From: a bacterium | GTDB taxonomy: Bacteria > Vulcanimicrobiota > JABDET01 | Reading direction: 5' to 3' | Length of the DNA: 64,000 nt | Assembly: GCA_021800275.1 (NCBI GenBank) | Contig: JAJYZB010000013.1 | Location: 1 to 64,000 of the forward strand | Part shown: positions 15,901 through 25,485 of the stretch, one piece after another | Layout: each line of letters begins with the position of its first letter | How positions within the stretch are numbered: position 1 is the stretch's first letter | Program-made: the position numbers and the translations under genes | Notes under the pieces: model-generated | The model's input: only the letters and a program-made list of their open reading frames with translations | Told to the model about the DNA's origin: nothing | Database searches by the model: none

Positions 15901-16769
15901 AATAGAGCTTCCAGATCCTTCTGATAGAGCAGGTATTTGTGGCTGCAGAAGGGGCAGGCAGCTTCTACTTTTCCCTGTTTTATCAGAATGTCTTGAATTT
16001 CTTTTTTTCCTAATGCCATTAAGATCTCTTTCAGCTTTTCTTTAGAGCAGCGGCATTTGAAATGCACCCTCTGCTTTCCTAAAATTTTGAATTCGAGTCC
16101 TCCTAAAGCTCTTTCAACTAAGCCTTCAGGTGTTTCCCCTTCCTGGATTAAATGACTGACATCTGATAGTTCTGCGGCATTTTTTTCAAGTTTTGGGATC
16201 AAAGACTTTTCAGCCCCTGGAAGCAGCTGCAGCAGAATACCACCTGCAGCAATGACTCCATCCCATCCTACTAAAACTCCCAGGGAAACAATTGCGGGGA
16301 TCTGTTCAGAGGTGTAAAAGTAATAAACCAGATCTTTAGCAATTTCTCCAGAAATAATCGGAGTGCATCCAGTATAAGGTTTTTCCATGTCCAGATCATA
16401 AGTTACACAGAGGGATCCCTGATTTCCAATAATGCCAGAAACATCTAATTTTTCCCAAGAATTTAAAGGAACATGGACATGAGGGTTTTTAGCATATCCT
16501 CTGACTTCTCCTTTAGCATTAGCATCAGCAATGATTCCCCCAACGGGTCCATCCCCAAAAATCCGCAGAGTAAGCGTTTCTTCTCCTTTTAGACAGGCGC
16601 CCATGAGAGCGGCTGCAGTGAGTATGCGCCCTACGGCTGCCGTAACTGTCGGGTAGATTTTGTGCCGTTCTCGGCATTCTTCGACCATACGGGTTGTTCG
16701 CGCAGCAAGAACCCTCACGTTTCCAGAGGAGTCTGTGGCTCTGGTTAGATAGTCAAAAGGGGGAATCAA
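15885..16769 (-). CDS. hslO: Hsp33 redox-regulated chaperone
   Basis: 294 residues. Hsp33 holds unfolding proteins during oxidative stress; its C-terminal zinc centre is the switch. DYLTRATDSSGNVRVLAA is the usual start of the fold. YPTVTAAVGRILTAAALMGA and GDGPVGGIIADA are core motifs. The redox cysteines are present as CRC about residue 240 and CPFC near 270. I chose the TTG at 16769, which overlaps the prfA stop as TTGA and matches family length. An ATG at 16802 is possible and would overlap prfA by 37 bases. It is the last gene of the rpmE-prfA-hslO run. Confidence 0.9.
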   Translation of the reverse strand: MIPPFDYLTRATDSSGNVRVLAARTTRMVEECRERHKIYPTVTAAVGRILTAAALMGACLKGEETLTLRIFGDGPVGGIIADANAKGEVRGYAKNPHVHVPLNSWEKLDVSGIIGNQGSLCVTYDLDMEKPYTGCTPIISGEIAKDLVYYFYTSEQIPAIVSLGVLVGWDGVIAAGGILLQLLPGAEKSLIPKLEKNAAELSDVSHLIQEGETPEGLVERALGGLEFKILGKQRVHFKCRCSKEKLKEILMALGKKEIQDILIKQGKVEAACPFCSHKYLLYQKDLEALLSGIT

Positions 16770-17839
16770 CTCACTGCTTTTAAGGCTTCTTCCTGTTCCC
16801 ATTTCCTTAAACTTTCTGTTAATTCATTCAGATCTCCATCCATGATTTCTTGAACATTATGAAAGGAGGAGCCAAGACGATGATCTGTAATTCTATTCTG
16901 TGGAAAATTATAGGTTCTAATTTTTTCCGATCGTTCTCCTGTTCCTACCTGCTGTCTTCGTAAATTTCCCTGTTCTTCAATTTGTTTTCTCATTTTGATT
17001 TCATAGAGATGGGTTCTTAAAATACGCATGGCTTTTTCTCGATTTTGCCTCTGGCTCCTCTCATCCTGGCAGGCAACCACAAATCCAGTTGGAATATGGG
17101 TAATGCGAATGGCGGATTCTGTTTTATTAACATACTGCCCACCTGCCCCTGATGCGCGGAAAGTATCAATTTTTAAATCGCTTTCTTGTATCACGACATC
17201 TACTTCTTCTGCTTCTGGAAGAACAGCCACTGTGGCAGTTGAGGTGTGAACTCTTCCCGATGATTCGGTGTCAGGAACACGCTGCACCCGGTGGACTCCA
17301 CTTTCAAATTTTGTCAGGCTCCAGGCTTGTTTCCCTTGAATTGAAAAAACAGCTTCTTTGATCCCTCCAAGACCGGTTGAATTGACATCCATAAGTTCAG
17401 CTTTCCAGCCTTTTCGTTCAGCAAATCGGGTGTACATTCGCAGGAGTTGAGAGGCAAAAAGAGCAGCTTCTTCTCCCCCTGTGCCAGCGCGAATTTCCAT
17501 CATCACATTTTTCCCCTCATTTGGATCGCGGGGAAGAAGGTAAGTCGTAAGCTCAAGTTCTATTTTTTGTTTTTTTTCGAGGAGAGTTTTTTTTTCAGAG
17601 TCAAGATAAGATTTTAATTCGTCGTCATCAGTTTTCAGCATGCTTTCAATTTCTTCCAGATCCTTCTCTATTTGGCGGTAAGACTGATAGGTATTGACTA
17701 CTTCTTCAAGAGATGATCTTTCTACTGACAGTTTTTTAACTTCTGCAGAATCAGTCAGCACTTCAGAAGAACAGAGCAGGGCTTCCAGCTCCTGACATCT
17801 TTTTTCAAGCAAATCTAATTTTGCGGAAAGAAAAAACAT
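16766..17839 (-). CDS. prfA: Peptide chain release factor 1
   Basis: 357 residues, reads UAA and UAG stop codons in the ribosome. The catalytic loop GAGGQYVNKTESA carries the universal GGQ. The codon-recognition region RVPDTESSGRVHTSTATVAVLPE is of the RF1 type rather than RF2. No PrmC methyltransferase gene, which often follows prfA, is seen; hslO follows instead. It starts 20 bases after rpmE. Confidence 0.95.
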   Translation of the reverse strand: MFFLSAKLDLLEKRCQELEALLCSSEVLTDSAEVKKLSVERSSLEEVVNTYQSYRQIEKDLEEIESMLKTDDDELKSYLDSEKKTLLEKKQKIELELTTYLLPRDPNEGKNVMMEIRAGTGGEEAALFASQLLRMYTRFAERKGWKAELMDVNSTGLGGIKEAVFSIQGKQAWSLTKFESGVHRVQRVPDTESSGRVHTSTATVAVLPEAEEVDVVIQESDLKIDTFRASGAGGQYVNKTESAIRITHIPTGFVVACQDERSQRQNREKAMRILRTHLYEIKMRKQIEEQGNLRRQQVGTGERSEKIRTYNFPQNRITDHRLGSSFHNVQEIMDGDLNELTESLRKWEQEEALKAVS

Positions 17840-17859
17840 ATTTTTTGAGTAAAAATTAG

Positions 17860-18267
17860 CTACTTAACCAAAGAATTTTTTTTTGCTGTTTTAGCTGCAG
17901 TTTCAGATTTTGCCGCAGATTCTTTTTGGGCAGGCGTTTCCTTTTTAGCCGCAGTTTCCTTTTTGGGAGGAGCTTCTTTTTTAACCGCGCTTTCCTTTTT
18001 AGGAGAAGACCCTTTATCAGACCCTGTGTTTTTTACTGGGCTCTGGCTAGCCGTAGGAGTTTCTTCTTTTTTTCTTCTGTATTTAGCCGTAAATTTCTCG
18101 ACTCTTCCTTCAGCATCCACAATTTTCTGCTGTCCCGTAAAAAGAGGATGGCATTTTGAACAGATTTCTACTTTTAAGACTTTTTTCGTGGAATAAGAAG
18201 TAAAACTACTGCCGCAGGCGCATGTAACCTGCGCCTCAACGAATTCTGGATGAATTTTTAGCTTCAT
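17860..18267 (-). CDS. rpmE: Ribosomal protein bL31 with a long Lys/Ala-rich tail
   Basis: 135 residues. The first ~70 are a normal zinc-type bL31: [41 protein letters not shown]. All four zinc-binding cysteines are present (C-x-C and C-x-x-C). The remaining ~65 residues are low complexity, made of repeats such as [21 protein letters not shown]. Typical bL31 is about 70-80 residues, so this tail nearly doubles it. It is positively charged overall and may contact RNA or be disordered. The start follows the RND gene by four bases. Confidence 0.93.
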   Translation of the reverse strand: MKLKIHPEFVEAQVTCACGSSFTSYSTKKVLKVEICSKCHPLFTGQQKIVDAEGRVEKFTAKYRRKKEETPTASQSPVKNTGSDKGSSPKKESAVKKEAPPKKETAAKKETPAQKESAAKSETAAKTAKKNSLVK

Positions 18268-18271
18268 GAAG

Positions 18272-21200
18272 TTAGGTAATTCGAGATAACAGTATTCCTT
18301 CCTTCTTGCTGTCAGAACTTTTACTTTTAGAAATAAGGGATTCTAGCAGGAGGTAGATGACAGGAGTGATGTAAAGCGTCAAAACTTGCGAAACAATGAG
18401 CCCTCCAACAACAGCTAAGCCGAGGGGCTGCCTCGAAGATCCCCCTGCTCCTAAACCAAGAGCAATAGGAAGGGTCCCAAGAAGGGCTGCCATAGTGGTC
18501 ATCATGATCGGTCTGAAGCGGATCAGGGAGCCTTGGTAAATCGCCTCTTCTGGAGTTTTTCCTTCATTTCTTTCAGCATTTAGAGCAAAATCAATCATCA
18601 TAATTCCATTTTTTTTCACGATGCCGATCAACATGATCAAACCCACAAATCCATACACATCCAGGTCCTTGTGAAACAGCAGCAGAGTGAAGATTGCGCC
18701 AATGGCGGCTGGAGGAAGAGCTGACAGAATGGTAATGGGATGGATGTAGCTTTCATAAAGGATTCCAAGAATAATATAAATCACGAAAATAGTCATGAGG
18801 ATCAGAATAGAAAGACCTGACAGAGAGGATTGGAAAGCCTGGGCATTTCCTTGAAAGGAACCAGTGACTGTTGGAGATATAATTTTTTTTGCTGCGGCTG
18901 TAATGTCAGAGACTGCCTGACTGAGAGCATATCCTGGTTTGATATTAAAAGAAAGGGTGACAGAAGGAAACTGCCCAAAATGATTAACAGTTAAAGGACC
19001 AACCCCTTTTGTAATTTTTGCCACTGCAGCTAGAGGAACAAGATTTCCATTTGAAGACTGCAGGTAAAGTTTAGAGAGCAGGTCAGGCCTTCTTTGGAAT
19101 TTGGGTTCAACCTGCATCACAACCCAGTATTCATTGGTTGGGGCGTAAATGGTTGAGATCTGTCCTTCTCCATACGCTAACTGTAAAGCATTTTCAATAT
19201 CCTGGGGAGTAACTCCCAGGGCAGCAGCTTTATCACGGACGATGCTCACATTAGCCTGAGGGCTTGTGATGTATAAATCGCTTGCCACATCCTGCAGGAT
19301 CGGGATCGTTTTCATTTTTGCTTCTAGAAGTTCAGCATCTTTATAAAGAGTGTTCGTGTTAGGAGAAACGAGTGTGTATTGATAAAGACTCTGGGTTGCC
19401 ATTCCTCCAACACGAACAGGAGGAGGATTCTGGAGAAACACTTGCAGTCCAACAATAGGTGAAAGTTTTTTTCGGATTTCCTGCATCACAGTATTGATAT
19501 TCGGGGTTTCTGTTCTGGGTTTGAGCATCAGAAAAAGGTGTCCTTCGTTTCCTGTTGCATTGGGTCCTCCTGCTCCAACACTGGACATGAATCGAGCCAC
19601 ATAAGGATCTTTTAAAATGATTTTATTGGCTTCCATCTGGTGATTGTACATACTGTCAAAAGAAATACTCTGAGCCCCCTGGGTAAATGCCATCAGCAGT
19701 CCTTCATTGCTGCTGGGAAGAAAACCTTTGGGGATAAGGTTGAAGTAATAAACTGTTCCAGCGGTCAAAAGGAAAAAAATGAAGAGGGTGATATATTGAT
19801 GTCTCAGCGTAATTTTTAAAGTTTTCCCGTAAAAATTGCGCGCTCCCTCGAAAAATCGTTCAGTGATTTCATAAAATTGGCTTCTTTTTTTCAAACTGGC
19901 AGGTTTGATGAACCGACTGCAGAGCATAGGGGTCAAGGTTAAAGAAACAAAACCGGAGACAAGAATAGCTGATGTGATCGTGAAAGCGAATTCATGGAGC
20001 AGCGCCCCTAAAATTCCTCCCATGAAAAGGATGGGAATAAAAGCAGCAACCAGGGAAAGAGTCATAGACAAAATTGTAAACCCAACTTCTTTCGCTCCAT
20101 CCAGAGCCGCTTGAATCGGGGGTTTTCCCATTTCAATGTGGCGTACAATATTTTCCAGCATGACAATGGCGTCATCTACCACAAAGCCCACAGAAAGGGT
20201 GAGCGCTAAAAGGGAAAAATCATCCAGAGTGTAGCCCATAAAATACATGACAGAAAAGGTTCCAATGATCGCGATCGGAAGAGCAAGAGCAGGAATTAAA
20301 GTGGCTGAAAGGTTCCGCAGAAACAAAAAAATGACCATAATCACAAGACACACAGCCAGCAGAAGCGTGAGTTTGACATCTGTGACGTCCTGCTGGATAG
20401 GAATTGAGTGGTCATGCATCACTGTGAGCTGCACAGACTGAGGAATCTGTTTTTGGAGATGTGAAACCAGATTCACAATATTTTGACAGACGGTCACAAT
20501 ATTTGAATCAGGCTGCCTTAATACTGCTAAAGCCACTGTTCGAGAGAGTTTTCCATTAATTCCCGCCCAGGCCGCGATCTTATCTGTCTGGACACTGTTG
20601 ACCGCTTTTCCGATCTGATATAATCGGATTGGAGATCCGTTTTGATAAGCGATAATCGCATTATTGTAAGGAGCTGCGCTGGTTAACTGTCCATTTGCCT
20701 GAACCGTAAAAGACTGATGATGCCCATAAAGGGTTCCAGTGGGAAGGTTCACATTTAAACTTTTAATAGAGTTTTCCACCTGGTTGATCCCTAATCCATA
20801 AGCAGCCATCAGATCTGGATTCACCTCAACTCTAACCGCATAGGTCTGTGAACCAAAAACTTCTACTTCAGCCACCCCATTGATCATGGAGATCTGCTGC
20901 CCTATCATGGTTTCAGCATATTCATCCACAGTAGATAAAGGAAGAGTTTTAGAAGTTAAAGCTAAAAACATAATCGGGGTTGACGCAGGGTTAACTTTGT
21001 TGTAAGTAGGTGGACTCGGCATTCCTGGAGGCAGCAGAGGCTCTGCTCGAGAAATAGCTGCCTGCACATCCTGGGCTGCTGAATCAATGCTGCGGCTTAA
21101 ACTAAAAGTCAGGGTGATCTGTGTTGAACCTAATGCGCTGGTAGAGGACATGGAATCAAGTCCAGCTATGGTTGAAAACTGTTTTTCAAGAGGTGTGGCA

Positions 21201-21388
21201 ACAGCAGAAGCCATGGTCTCAGGGCTTGCCCCAGGGAGACTTGCAGAAACTACAATCGTAGGAAAATTTACATTGGGGAGTTCTGCAATCGGGAGTTTTT
21301 GATATGCCATGATCCCTAAAAAAACGATTCCGATCATGATTAAAGAAGTCATGACAGGGCGTTTAATACAGAGATCGGTAAAATTCAT
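18272..21388 (-). CDS. RND (HAE1-type) efflux transporter, inner-membrane pump
   Basis: 1038 residues, normal length for an AcrB/MdtB-like pump. The N-terminus [19 protein letters not shown] is the first membrane segment. Two large periplasmic loops and two groups of transmembrane helices follow. [24 protein letters not shown] and [23 protein letters not shown] are the conserved TM4 and TM10-11 motifs; the DD pair relays protons. It exports drugs or other amphiphiles with the adjacent adaptor. No outer-membrane channel (TolC-like) gene lies nearby. ATGA overlap with the adaptor gene. Confidence 0.92.
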   Translation of the reverse strand: MNFTDLCIKRPVMTSLIMIGIVFLGIMAYQKLPIAELPNVNFPTIVVSASLPGASPETMASAVATPLEKQFSTIAGLDSMSSTSALGSTQITLTFSLSRSIDSAAQDVQAAISRAEPLLPPGMPSPPTYNKVNPASTPIMFLALTSKTLPLSTVDEYAETMIGQQISMINGVAEVEVFGSQTYAVRVEVNPDLMAAYGLGINQVENSIKSLNVNLPTGTLYGHHQSFTVQANGQLTSAAPYNNAIIAYQNGSPIRLYQIGKAVNSVQTDKIAAWAGINGKLSRTVALAVLRQPDSNIVTVCQNIVNLVSHLQKQIPQSVQLTVMHDHSIPIQQDVTDVKLTLLLAVCLVIMVIFLFLRNLSATLIPALALPIAIIGTFSVMYFMGYTLDDFSLLALTLSVGFVVDDAIVMLENIVRHIEMGKPPIQAALDGAKEVGFTILSMTLSLVAAFIPILFMGGILGALLHEFAFTITSAILVSGFVSLTLTPMLCSRFIKPASLKKRSQFYEITERFFEGARNFYGKTLKITLRHQYITLFIFFLLTAGTVYYFNLIPKGFLPSSNEGLLMAFTQGAQSISFDSMYNHQMEANKIILKDPYVARFMSSVGAGGPNATGNEGHLFLMLKPRTETPNINTVMQEIRKKLSPIVGLQVFLQNPPPVRVGGMATQSLYQYTLVSPNTNTLYKDAELLEAKMKTIPILQDVASDLYITSPQANVSIVRDKAAALGVTPQDIENALQLAYGEGQISTIYAPTNEYWVVMQVEPKFQRRPDLLSKLYLQSSNGNLVPLAAVAKITKGVGPLTVNHFGQFPSVTLSFNIKPGYALSQAVSDITAAAKKIISPTVTGSFQGNAQAFQSSLSGLSILILMTIFVIYIILGILYESYIHPITILSALPPAAIGAIFTLLLFHKDLDVYGFVGLIMLIGIVKKNGIMMIDFALNAERNEGKTPEEAIYQGSLIRFRPIMMTTMAALLGTLPIALGLGAGGSSRQPLGLAVVGGLIVSQVLTLYITPVIYLLLESLISKSKSSDSKKEGILLSRIT

Positions 21389-22587
21389 TTTTGGATGGAG
21401 ACTTTGGCTCCAGGGAAAAGATTCAACTGTCCATCTGTAACCACGGTCTCCCCTAATTTTAAACCTTTATTAATGACTGTTTCCCCTTGATAAGTTTCCC
21501 CTGTGACAATAGGATTGACCTGTACGGTATGATCAGGAAGAACAACAAAAACAAAAGATCCATTTTGCCCATACTGCACAGCTTGAGAAGGAACAACAAG
21601 AGCCTGAACACTTTTGAGGATCAATTTTACATTGATAAATTGTCCAGGCCAGAGGAGTTCTTTTTGATTTTGAAAGGTTCCTCTTAATTCAATGGTTCCT
21701 GTAGATGAACTAACCGTATTGTTCATAAAACTGAGAATCCCTTTTGTTGAGGCAGAGCTTCCTTGTGGGGACGCAAAAACAGTCAGGCTTTGGACTGCCA
21801 TATCATGTTTGATTTCAGAGAGGTTCTGTTCAGGGATAGAAAAAGAAACGTAAATCGGCTGCAGCTGATTAATTTGAACCAGGATAGAACTATTAGCTGT
21901 AATTAAATTTCCCGCGCGGATTAAAATAGCCCCTGTTTTCCCATCAATTGGGGAATGAATGTAGCAGTAAGATAGATTCACTGCTGCGTTTTGGACTGCT
22001 GCTTTATCAGCTTTAATCGCTTTTTCAGCGGTTTTTATGGCTGCCTGATCCGCTAGAACTGCAGCTTTTCCTGTAAGGGCATTGGTCCTCATCTGATCAT
22101 ACTGTTCTTTGGAAACATAATTTTCTTGCAGCAGAGTTTTGTATCGTTTGGCTTCAATTAGATTGTATTTTTCCTGTGCTGTATCTTTCTGGAGTTCAGC
22201 TTCTGCTTGTTTGAAGGCAGCTTGATCTTTTCCCAGATTGGCTCTGGTCTGCTGCAGCGCGATTTCAAAAGGGAGAGGATCAATTTTAAAGAGCAGCTCC
22301 CCTTTTTTGACCCTGTCTCCTTCCTTAAAGTAAACTTCTGTCAGTTTTCCCGTAACTTGTGACTGCACAGAGATGGTTGAAATGGCCTCTGCATTTCCAA
22401 TAGCAGAGAGTTCATGGGGGATCATTTTCTTTACAGCAGAAGCGGTTTTGACCAGGGCGGTTCTCTGGTGTTTGTCGACTGGTTTTGGATTGTTCCCGCT
22501 TTTGGAACAAGAAGAAAAGAATACAGCGGGGAAAAAAATAAAAATGATTAACCGCAGAGAGAGAGATTTTTTGAAAAGATCAGTCAT
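21385..22587 (-). CDS. RND efflux periplasmic adaptor (membrane fusion) lipoprotein
   Basis: 400 residues. A signal sequence ends in a lipobox (FFSSCSKSG), so it is probably lipid-anchored in the periplasm. ISVQSQVTGKLTEVYFKEGDRVKKGELLFKID is the biotinyl-lipoyl hairpin half. A coiled-coil hairpin follows, then LSYCYIHSPIDGKTGAILIRAGNLI and VVPSQAVQYGQNGSFVFVV. It links the RND pump to an outer-membrane channel. A 14-bp palindrome lies just before its start. Confidence 0.9.
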   Translation of the reverse strand: MTDLFKKSLSLRLIIFIFFPAVFFSSCSKSGNNPKPVDKHQRTALVKTASAVKKMIPHELSAIGNAEAISTISVQSQVTGKLTEVYFKEGDRVKKGELLFKIDPLPFEIALQQTRANLGKDQAAFKQAEAELQKDTAQEKYNLIEAKRYKTLLQENYVSKEQYDQMRTNALTGKAAVLADQAAIKTAEKAIKADKAAVQNAAVNLSYCYIHSPIDGKTGAILIRAGNLITANSSILVQINQLQPIYVSFSIPEQNLSEIKHDMAVQSLTVFASPQGSSASTKGILSFMNNTVSSSTGTIELRGTFQNQKELLWPGQFINVKLILKSVQALVVPSQAVQYGQNGSFVFVVLPDHTVQVNPIVTGETYQGETVINKGLKLGETVVTDGQLNLFPGAKVSIQK

Positions 22588-22595
22588 GTTTTCTT

Positions 22596-22609
22596 TCGAA
22601 ATATTTCGA
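22596..22609. promoter_or_regulatory. 14-bp perfect palindrome upstream of the efflux adaptor
   Basis: TCGAAATATTTCGA lies 9-22 bases before the ATG at 22587 and next to the GAAAG ribosome binding site. Efflux operons are often controlled by TetR- or MarR-type repressors that bind such palindromes; no such regulator is encoded here. A role in transcription or translation is inferred from position only. Confidence 0.35.
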
Positions 22610-22640
22610 GGAATTAATAGTTTGTCCTTCTAAGTTTTTG

Positions 22641-23879
22641 TTACTTCGGTCTGACTGCGGCGCAGGCGAATTGATTGGGATTTAGATACTGTTCTGCTAA
22701 TCTCTGGACTTCTGCAGCCTGCACTATCTCAATTTTTTTCGGATATTGATTGGCTGCTCTCCATCCCGAACCCAGCATTTCATAGCGCGCGAATCTTAAG
22801 GCCTGGTTTGATTTTTTCTGGCGCGCGATTTCATACAGACCGATTAAGTATCTTTTAGCCCTTTGAAGCTCATCTTCAGAAGGAGGAGCTTGTTTCAATC
22901 TCCAGATCTCTTCCAGCAAACCTTCTTTAGCCTGGGCTTCTTTTTCAGGAGAAGTTCCCATATACGTTTTTAAAATTCCGTAATCTAAAACAGCTTCATA
23001 TCTCGAACCAACAGAATATGCCAGTCCTTTTTTGTCTCGCAGCTCGACAAATAGTCTTGCTCCCATTCCTGATAAAACTCCATTTAAGACTTCAAATGAG
23101 AAGCGATCCTGATCCGTTGCTGATGGGGCTAGAAATCCAATGGAAACTGCTAACTGCCGCTTTTCTCGTTCTTCCACAATTTCTTTTTTCTTATCTCCAT
23201 TTTCAGAGGGGAGGTTCAGTTTTGGCAGCTTTTTTTTAGGGAGGGCTTCAAGGAGAGGATAAACTTTTTTCTGGACTTCATCCGCTGAAAAATCTCCCAC
23301 AATTGAAAAAATTAAGTTGTTGGGATGATACCAGGTTTGATGCCAAGAAAGGAGATCCTTTTGGTTAAGGAGCTGAATTAGTTCAGGAGTCCCTTTGATT
23401 GGAAAGCGGTACGGGTGATGGGAAAAAAGAGAGCTGTCGCAGAGTTCAAGGCAGCGGGAATAAATTTCGTCTCTGCTTTCCTGAATTTCAGCTAAAACAA
23501 TTTGTTTTTCTTTCTCCACTTCCAAAGGGGGGAAAGTTGGATGAAAAAGAGGATCTAAAAATAACTCTAGAGCTTTATCTAAATGTTTTGCCAGGACAGA
23601 AGTGTAAGCTCCAAAAGCGTCTTTGTCAGTGAAAGGAATCATGACTGATCCAATCGCTTCTGCTTTGAAGGCAAGCTCTTCCGCTGAAAAGTTTTCAGTT
23701 CCTTTTAACAGAACTTTCTGAGTTAAATAAGTGATCCCATTTTGTTTTTCATTTTCATGTCTAACCCCTCCTTTAAAATAGGCGCAGAATGAAACAATAG
23801 GGGTAGAATGATTTTCTTCAATTAAAAGAACAGATTTGTTGGGCAGTTTTATTTTTTTTGTTCCTCTGCGGTTTCTCAT
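22641..23879 (-). CDS. M16-family peptidase-like protein, catalytic motif lost
   Basis: 412 residues of the pitrilysin/processing-peptidase fold. Where active members have HxxEH this protein has YLTQK after NGI, so it cannot bind zinc in the usual way. The rest of the fold is conserved (VLLKGTENFSAEELAFKAEAIGS, QIVLAEIQESRDE, DLLSWHQTWYHPNNLIFSIVGDF). It is probably the structural partner of the active protein encoded three bases upstream, as in the alpha/beta pairs of mitochondrial processing peptidase. It begins with a short Arg-rich start (MRNRRGTKK) and has no signal peptide. Confidence 0.85.
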   Translation of the reverse strand: MRNRRGTKKIKLPNKSVLLIEENHSTPIVSFCAYFKGGVRHENEKQNGITYLTQKVLLKGTENFSAEELAFKAEAIGSVMIPFTDKDAFGAYTSVLAKHLDKALELFLDPLFHPTFPPLEVEKEKQIVLAEIQESRDEIYSRCLELCDSSLFSHHPYRFPIKGTPELIQLLNQKDLLSWHQTWYHPNNLIFSIVGDFSADEVQKKVYPLLEALPKKKLPKLNLPSENGDKKKEIVEEREKRQLAVSIGFLAPSATDQDRFSFEVLNGVLSGMGARLFVELRDKKGLAYSVGSRYEAVLDYGILKTYMGTSPEKEAQAKEGLLEEIWRLKQAPPSEDELQRAKRYLIGLYEIARQKKSNQALRFARYEMLGSGWRAANQYPKKIEIVQAAEVQRLAEQYLNPNQFACAAVRPK

Positions 23880-23882
23880 GGC

Positions 23883-25163
23883 TTAACTCCGAGTGTGGTA
23901 TAAAATTTCGCTGCAGTTTTCTTTTGAAAAGTATTTTTGCGCAGCTGTTTGGATCTGCTCAGGTGTTACCTTGAAATAGTTTTCAACCATTTTCTCTGCC
24001 AGGGTATAATCTCCCAGCATTTCCCAATAACCCAGAACTCTTCCCTGTCCTTCGACTGTTTCTTGAGAAAAAATGTATCCTGATTCTGCCATCTGCTTGA
24101 CTTTTAAAAGTTCTTCCTGAGAAACTAGTTCTTCCTGGAGTTTTCGAATCTCCTCCCAAACTCCTTTTTCAGTTTGAGCGATGTTTTTGTCTTCAAGCAC
24201 GGCGCTGAAAAAGAAAAGCCCTGGATGCTGCTGGGCAAAAATGCCGGCTTCGATATTATCAACAAGTTGTTTTTTTTCTTTTAAGGTCAAATTTAATCGA
24301 GAACTTCTTCCTTCTCCTAAAAGGGTTCCTATTAATCGAAGGGTGTAGTAATCTGGATGAATGGCATTTGGAACGTGGAATCCTATCTGCAGCCAGCTTC
24401 TAGCAATATCCCCTGTCATTTCTTGAATTCGGAATTCCTGCTGCTGTGGCTCTTCCTCAAATTGGATTTTTTCCTCCCCTGACGGAATATCTCGAAGGGC
24501 CGCTTTAATTTTCCGAATGGTTCCAGAGGGATTGACATCTCCTGCAATCGTAACAAACATCTGGTTCGAAGTATACCATTTTTGGAAATAAGAGATTAAA
24601 TCCTGGCGCGTTAATTGAAGAAGAGATTCTTCAAACCCTATAATGGGTCTTCCATAAGGATGTTTTTTGTAGGCTAGAGCCAAGAGCTTTTCAAAAGCAA
24701 AAGATTCAGGCCTGTCTTCATACATTTTCAACTCTTCAATAATAACCTTGCATTCTTTTTTCAGTTCAGTTTCGTCAAAAGTGGAGTTTAAAAGAGCATC
24801 AGATTGAATTTCCAGGGCGGCATCCAGGTATTTCGAAGGAAGGACGATCCAGTAGCAGGTCGTTTCGAAATCGGTAAAAGCATTCATGTATCCGCCTTTT
24901 GCATGGATTTCTTTAGCGATTTCTCCGACCATTCTTTTTTTGGTTCCTTTGAACAGCATATGTTCGATAAAATGGGAGATTCCAGCGATAGGATTGGTCT
25001 CATAAATCGAACCGACCCTGACCCAGATGGAAATAGACACTACAGCAGATGACTCTGACCGCTTCACTAGAATTTTGATTCCATTTTTCAGAGTATCCTC
25101 TGTAATGCGGGATGTCACAGGGGCAGCTGGTTGAAGAGTCAGTTGTTCATTCATCATGTTCAT
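23883..25163 (-). CDS. M16-family zinc peptidase, catalytic subunit
   Basis: 426 residues. The inverted zinc motif HFIEH is present in GISHFIEHMLFKGTKKR, with a downstream glutamate in VIIEELKMYEDRPESFA. The C-terminal half has the Y-x-R-type substrate loop region. No signal peptide is seen, so a cytosolic processing peptidase is likely. It lies three bases before an inactive paralogue, suggesting a heterodimer. The gene starts a minus-strand run that continues into the RND pump and rpmE-prfA-hslO; internal promoters are likely. Confidence 0.9.
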   Translation of the reverse strand: MNMMNEQLTLQPAAPVTSRITEDTLKNGIKILVKRSESSAVVSISIWVRVGSIYETNPIAGISHFIEHMLFKGTKKRMVGEIAKEIHAKGGYMNAFTDFETTCYWIVLPSKYLDAALEIQSDALLNSTFDETELKKECKVIIEELKMYEDRPESFAFEKLLALAYKKHPYGRPIIGFEESLLQLTRQDLISYFQKWYTSNQMFVTIAGDVNPSGTIRKIKAALRDIPSGEEKIQFEEEPQQQEFRIQEMTGDIARSWLQIGFHVPNAIHPDYYTLRLIGTLLGEGRSSRLNLTLKEKKQLVDNIEAGIFAQQHPGLFFFSAVLEDKNIAQTEKGVWEEIRKLQEELVSQEELLKVKQMAESGYIFSQETVEGQGRVLGYWEMLGDYTLAEKMVENYFKVTPEQIQTAAQKYFSKENCSEILYHTRS

Positions 25164-25278
25164 AAAAATTTGTCAGGGAGTGATTATTCTATAATGAGCT
25201 GCTTAAATCCCTTTTTCTATGAATAAGCATTTAAAGATAAAGGGGAAAAAAAAAGTTCAACGAATAAAATAAATGCGA

Positions 25279-25355
<77 letters not shown>

Positions 25356-25485
25356 GAGTCAACCCCTATCCCAATTGGTCCCGTATTTTAAAAAATAAAA
25401 TTCAATCGTTATTCCCTGAAGGAATTTTTCAAAAGAATTCGAAAGAACACAAAATTATTAAATTTTTCAAAAAAAGGAGGTAGTG

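Noticed and set aside
19905-21302. Open frames on the plus strand inside the RND pump gene
   Set aside because: They are shadows of a long, fully conserved gene on the other strand; no binding sites or homology.
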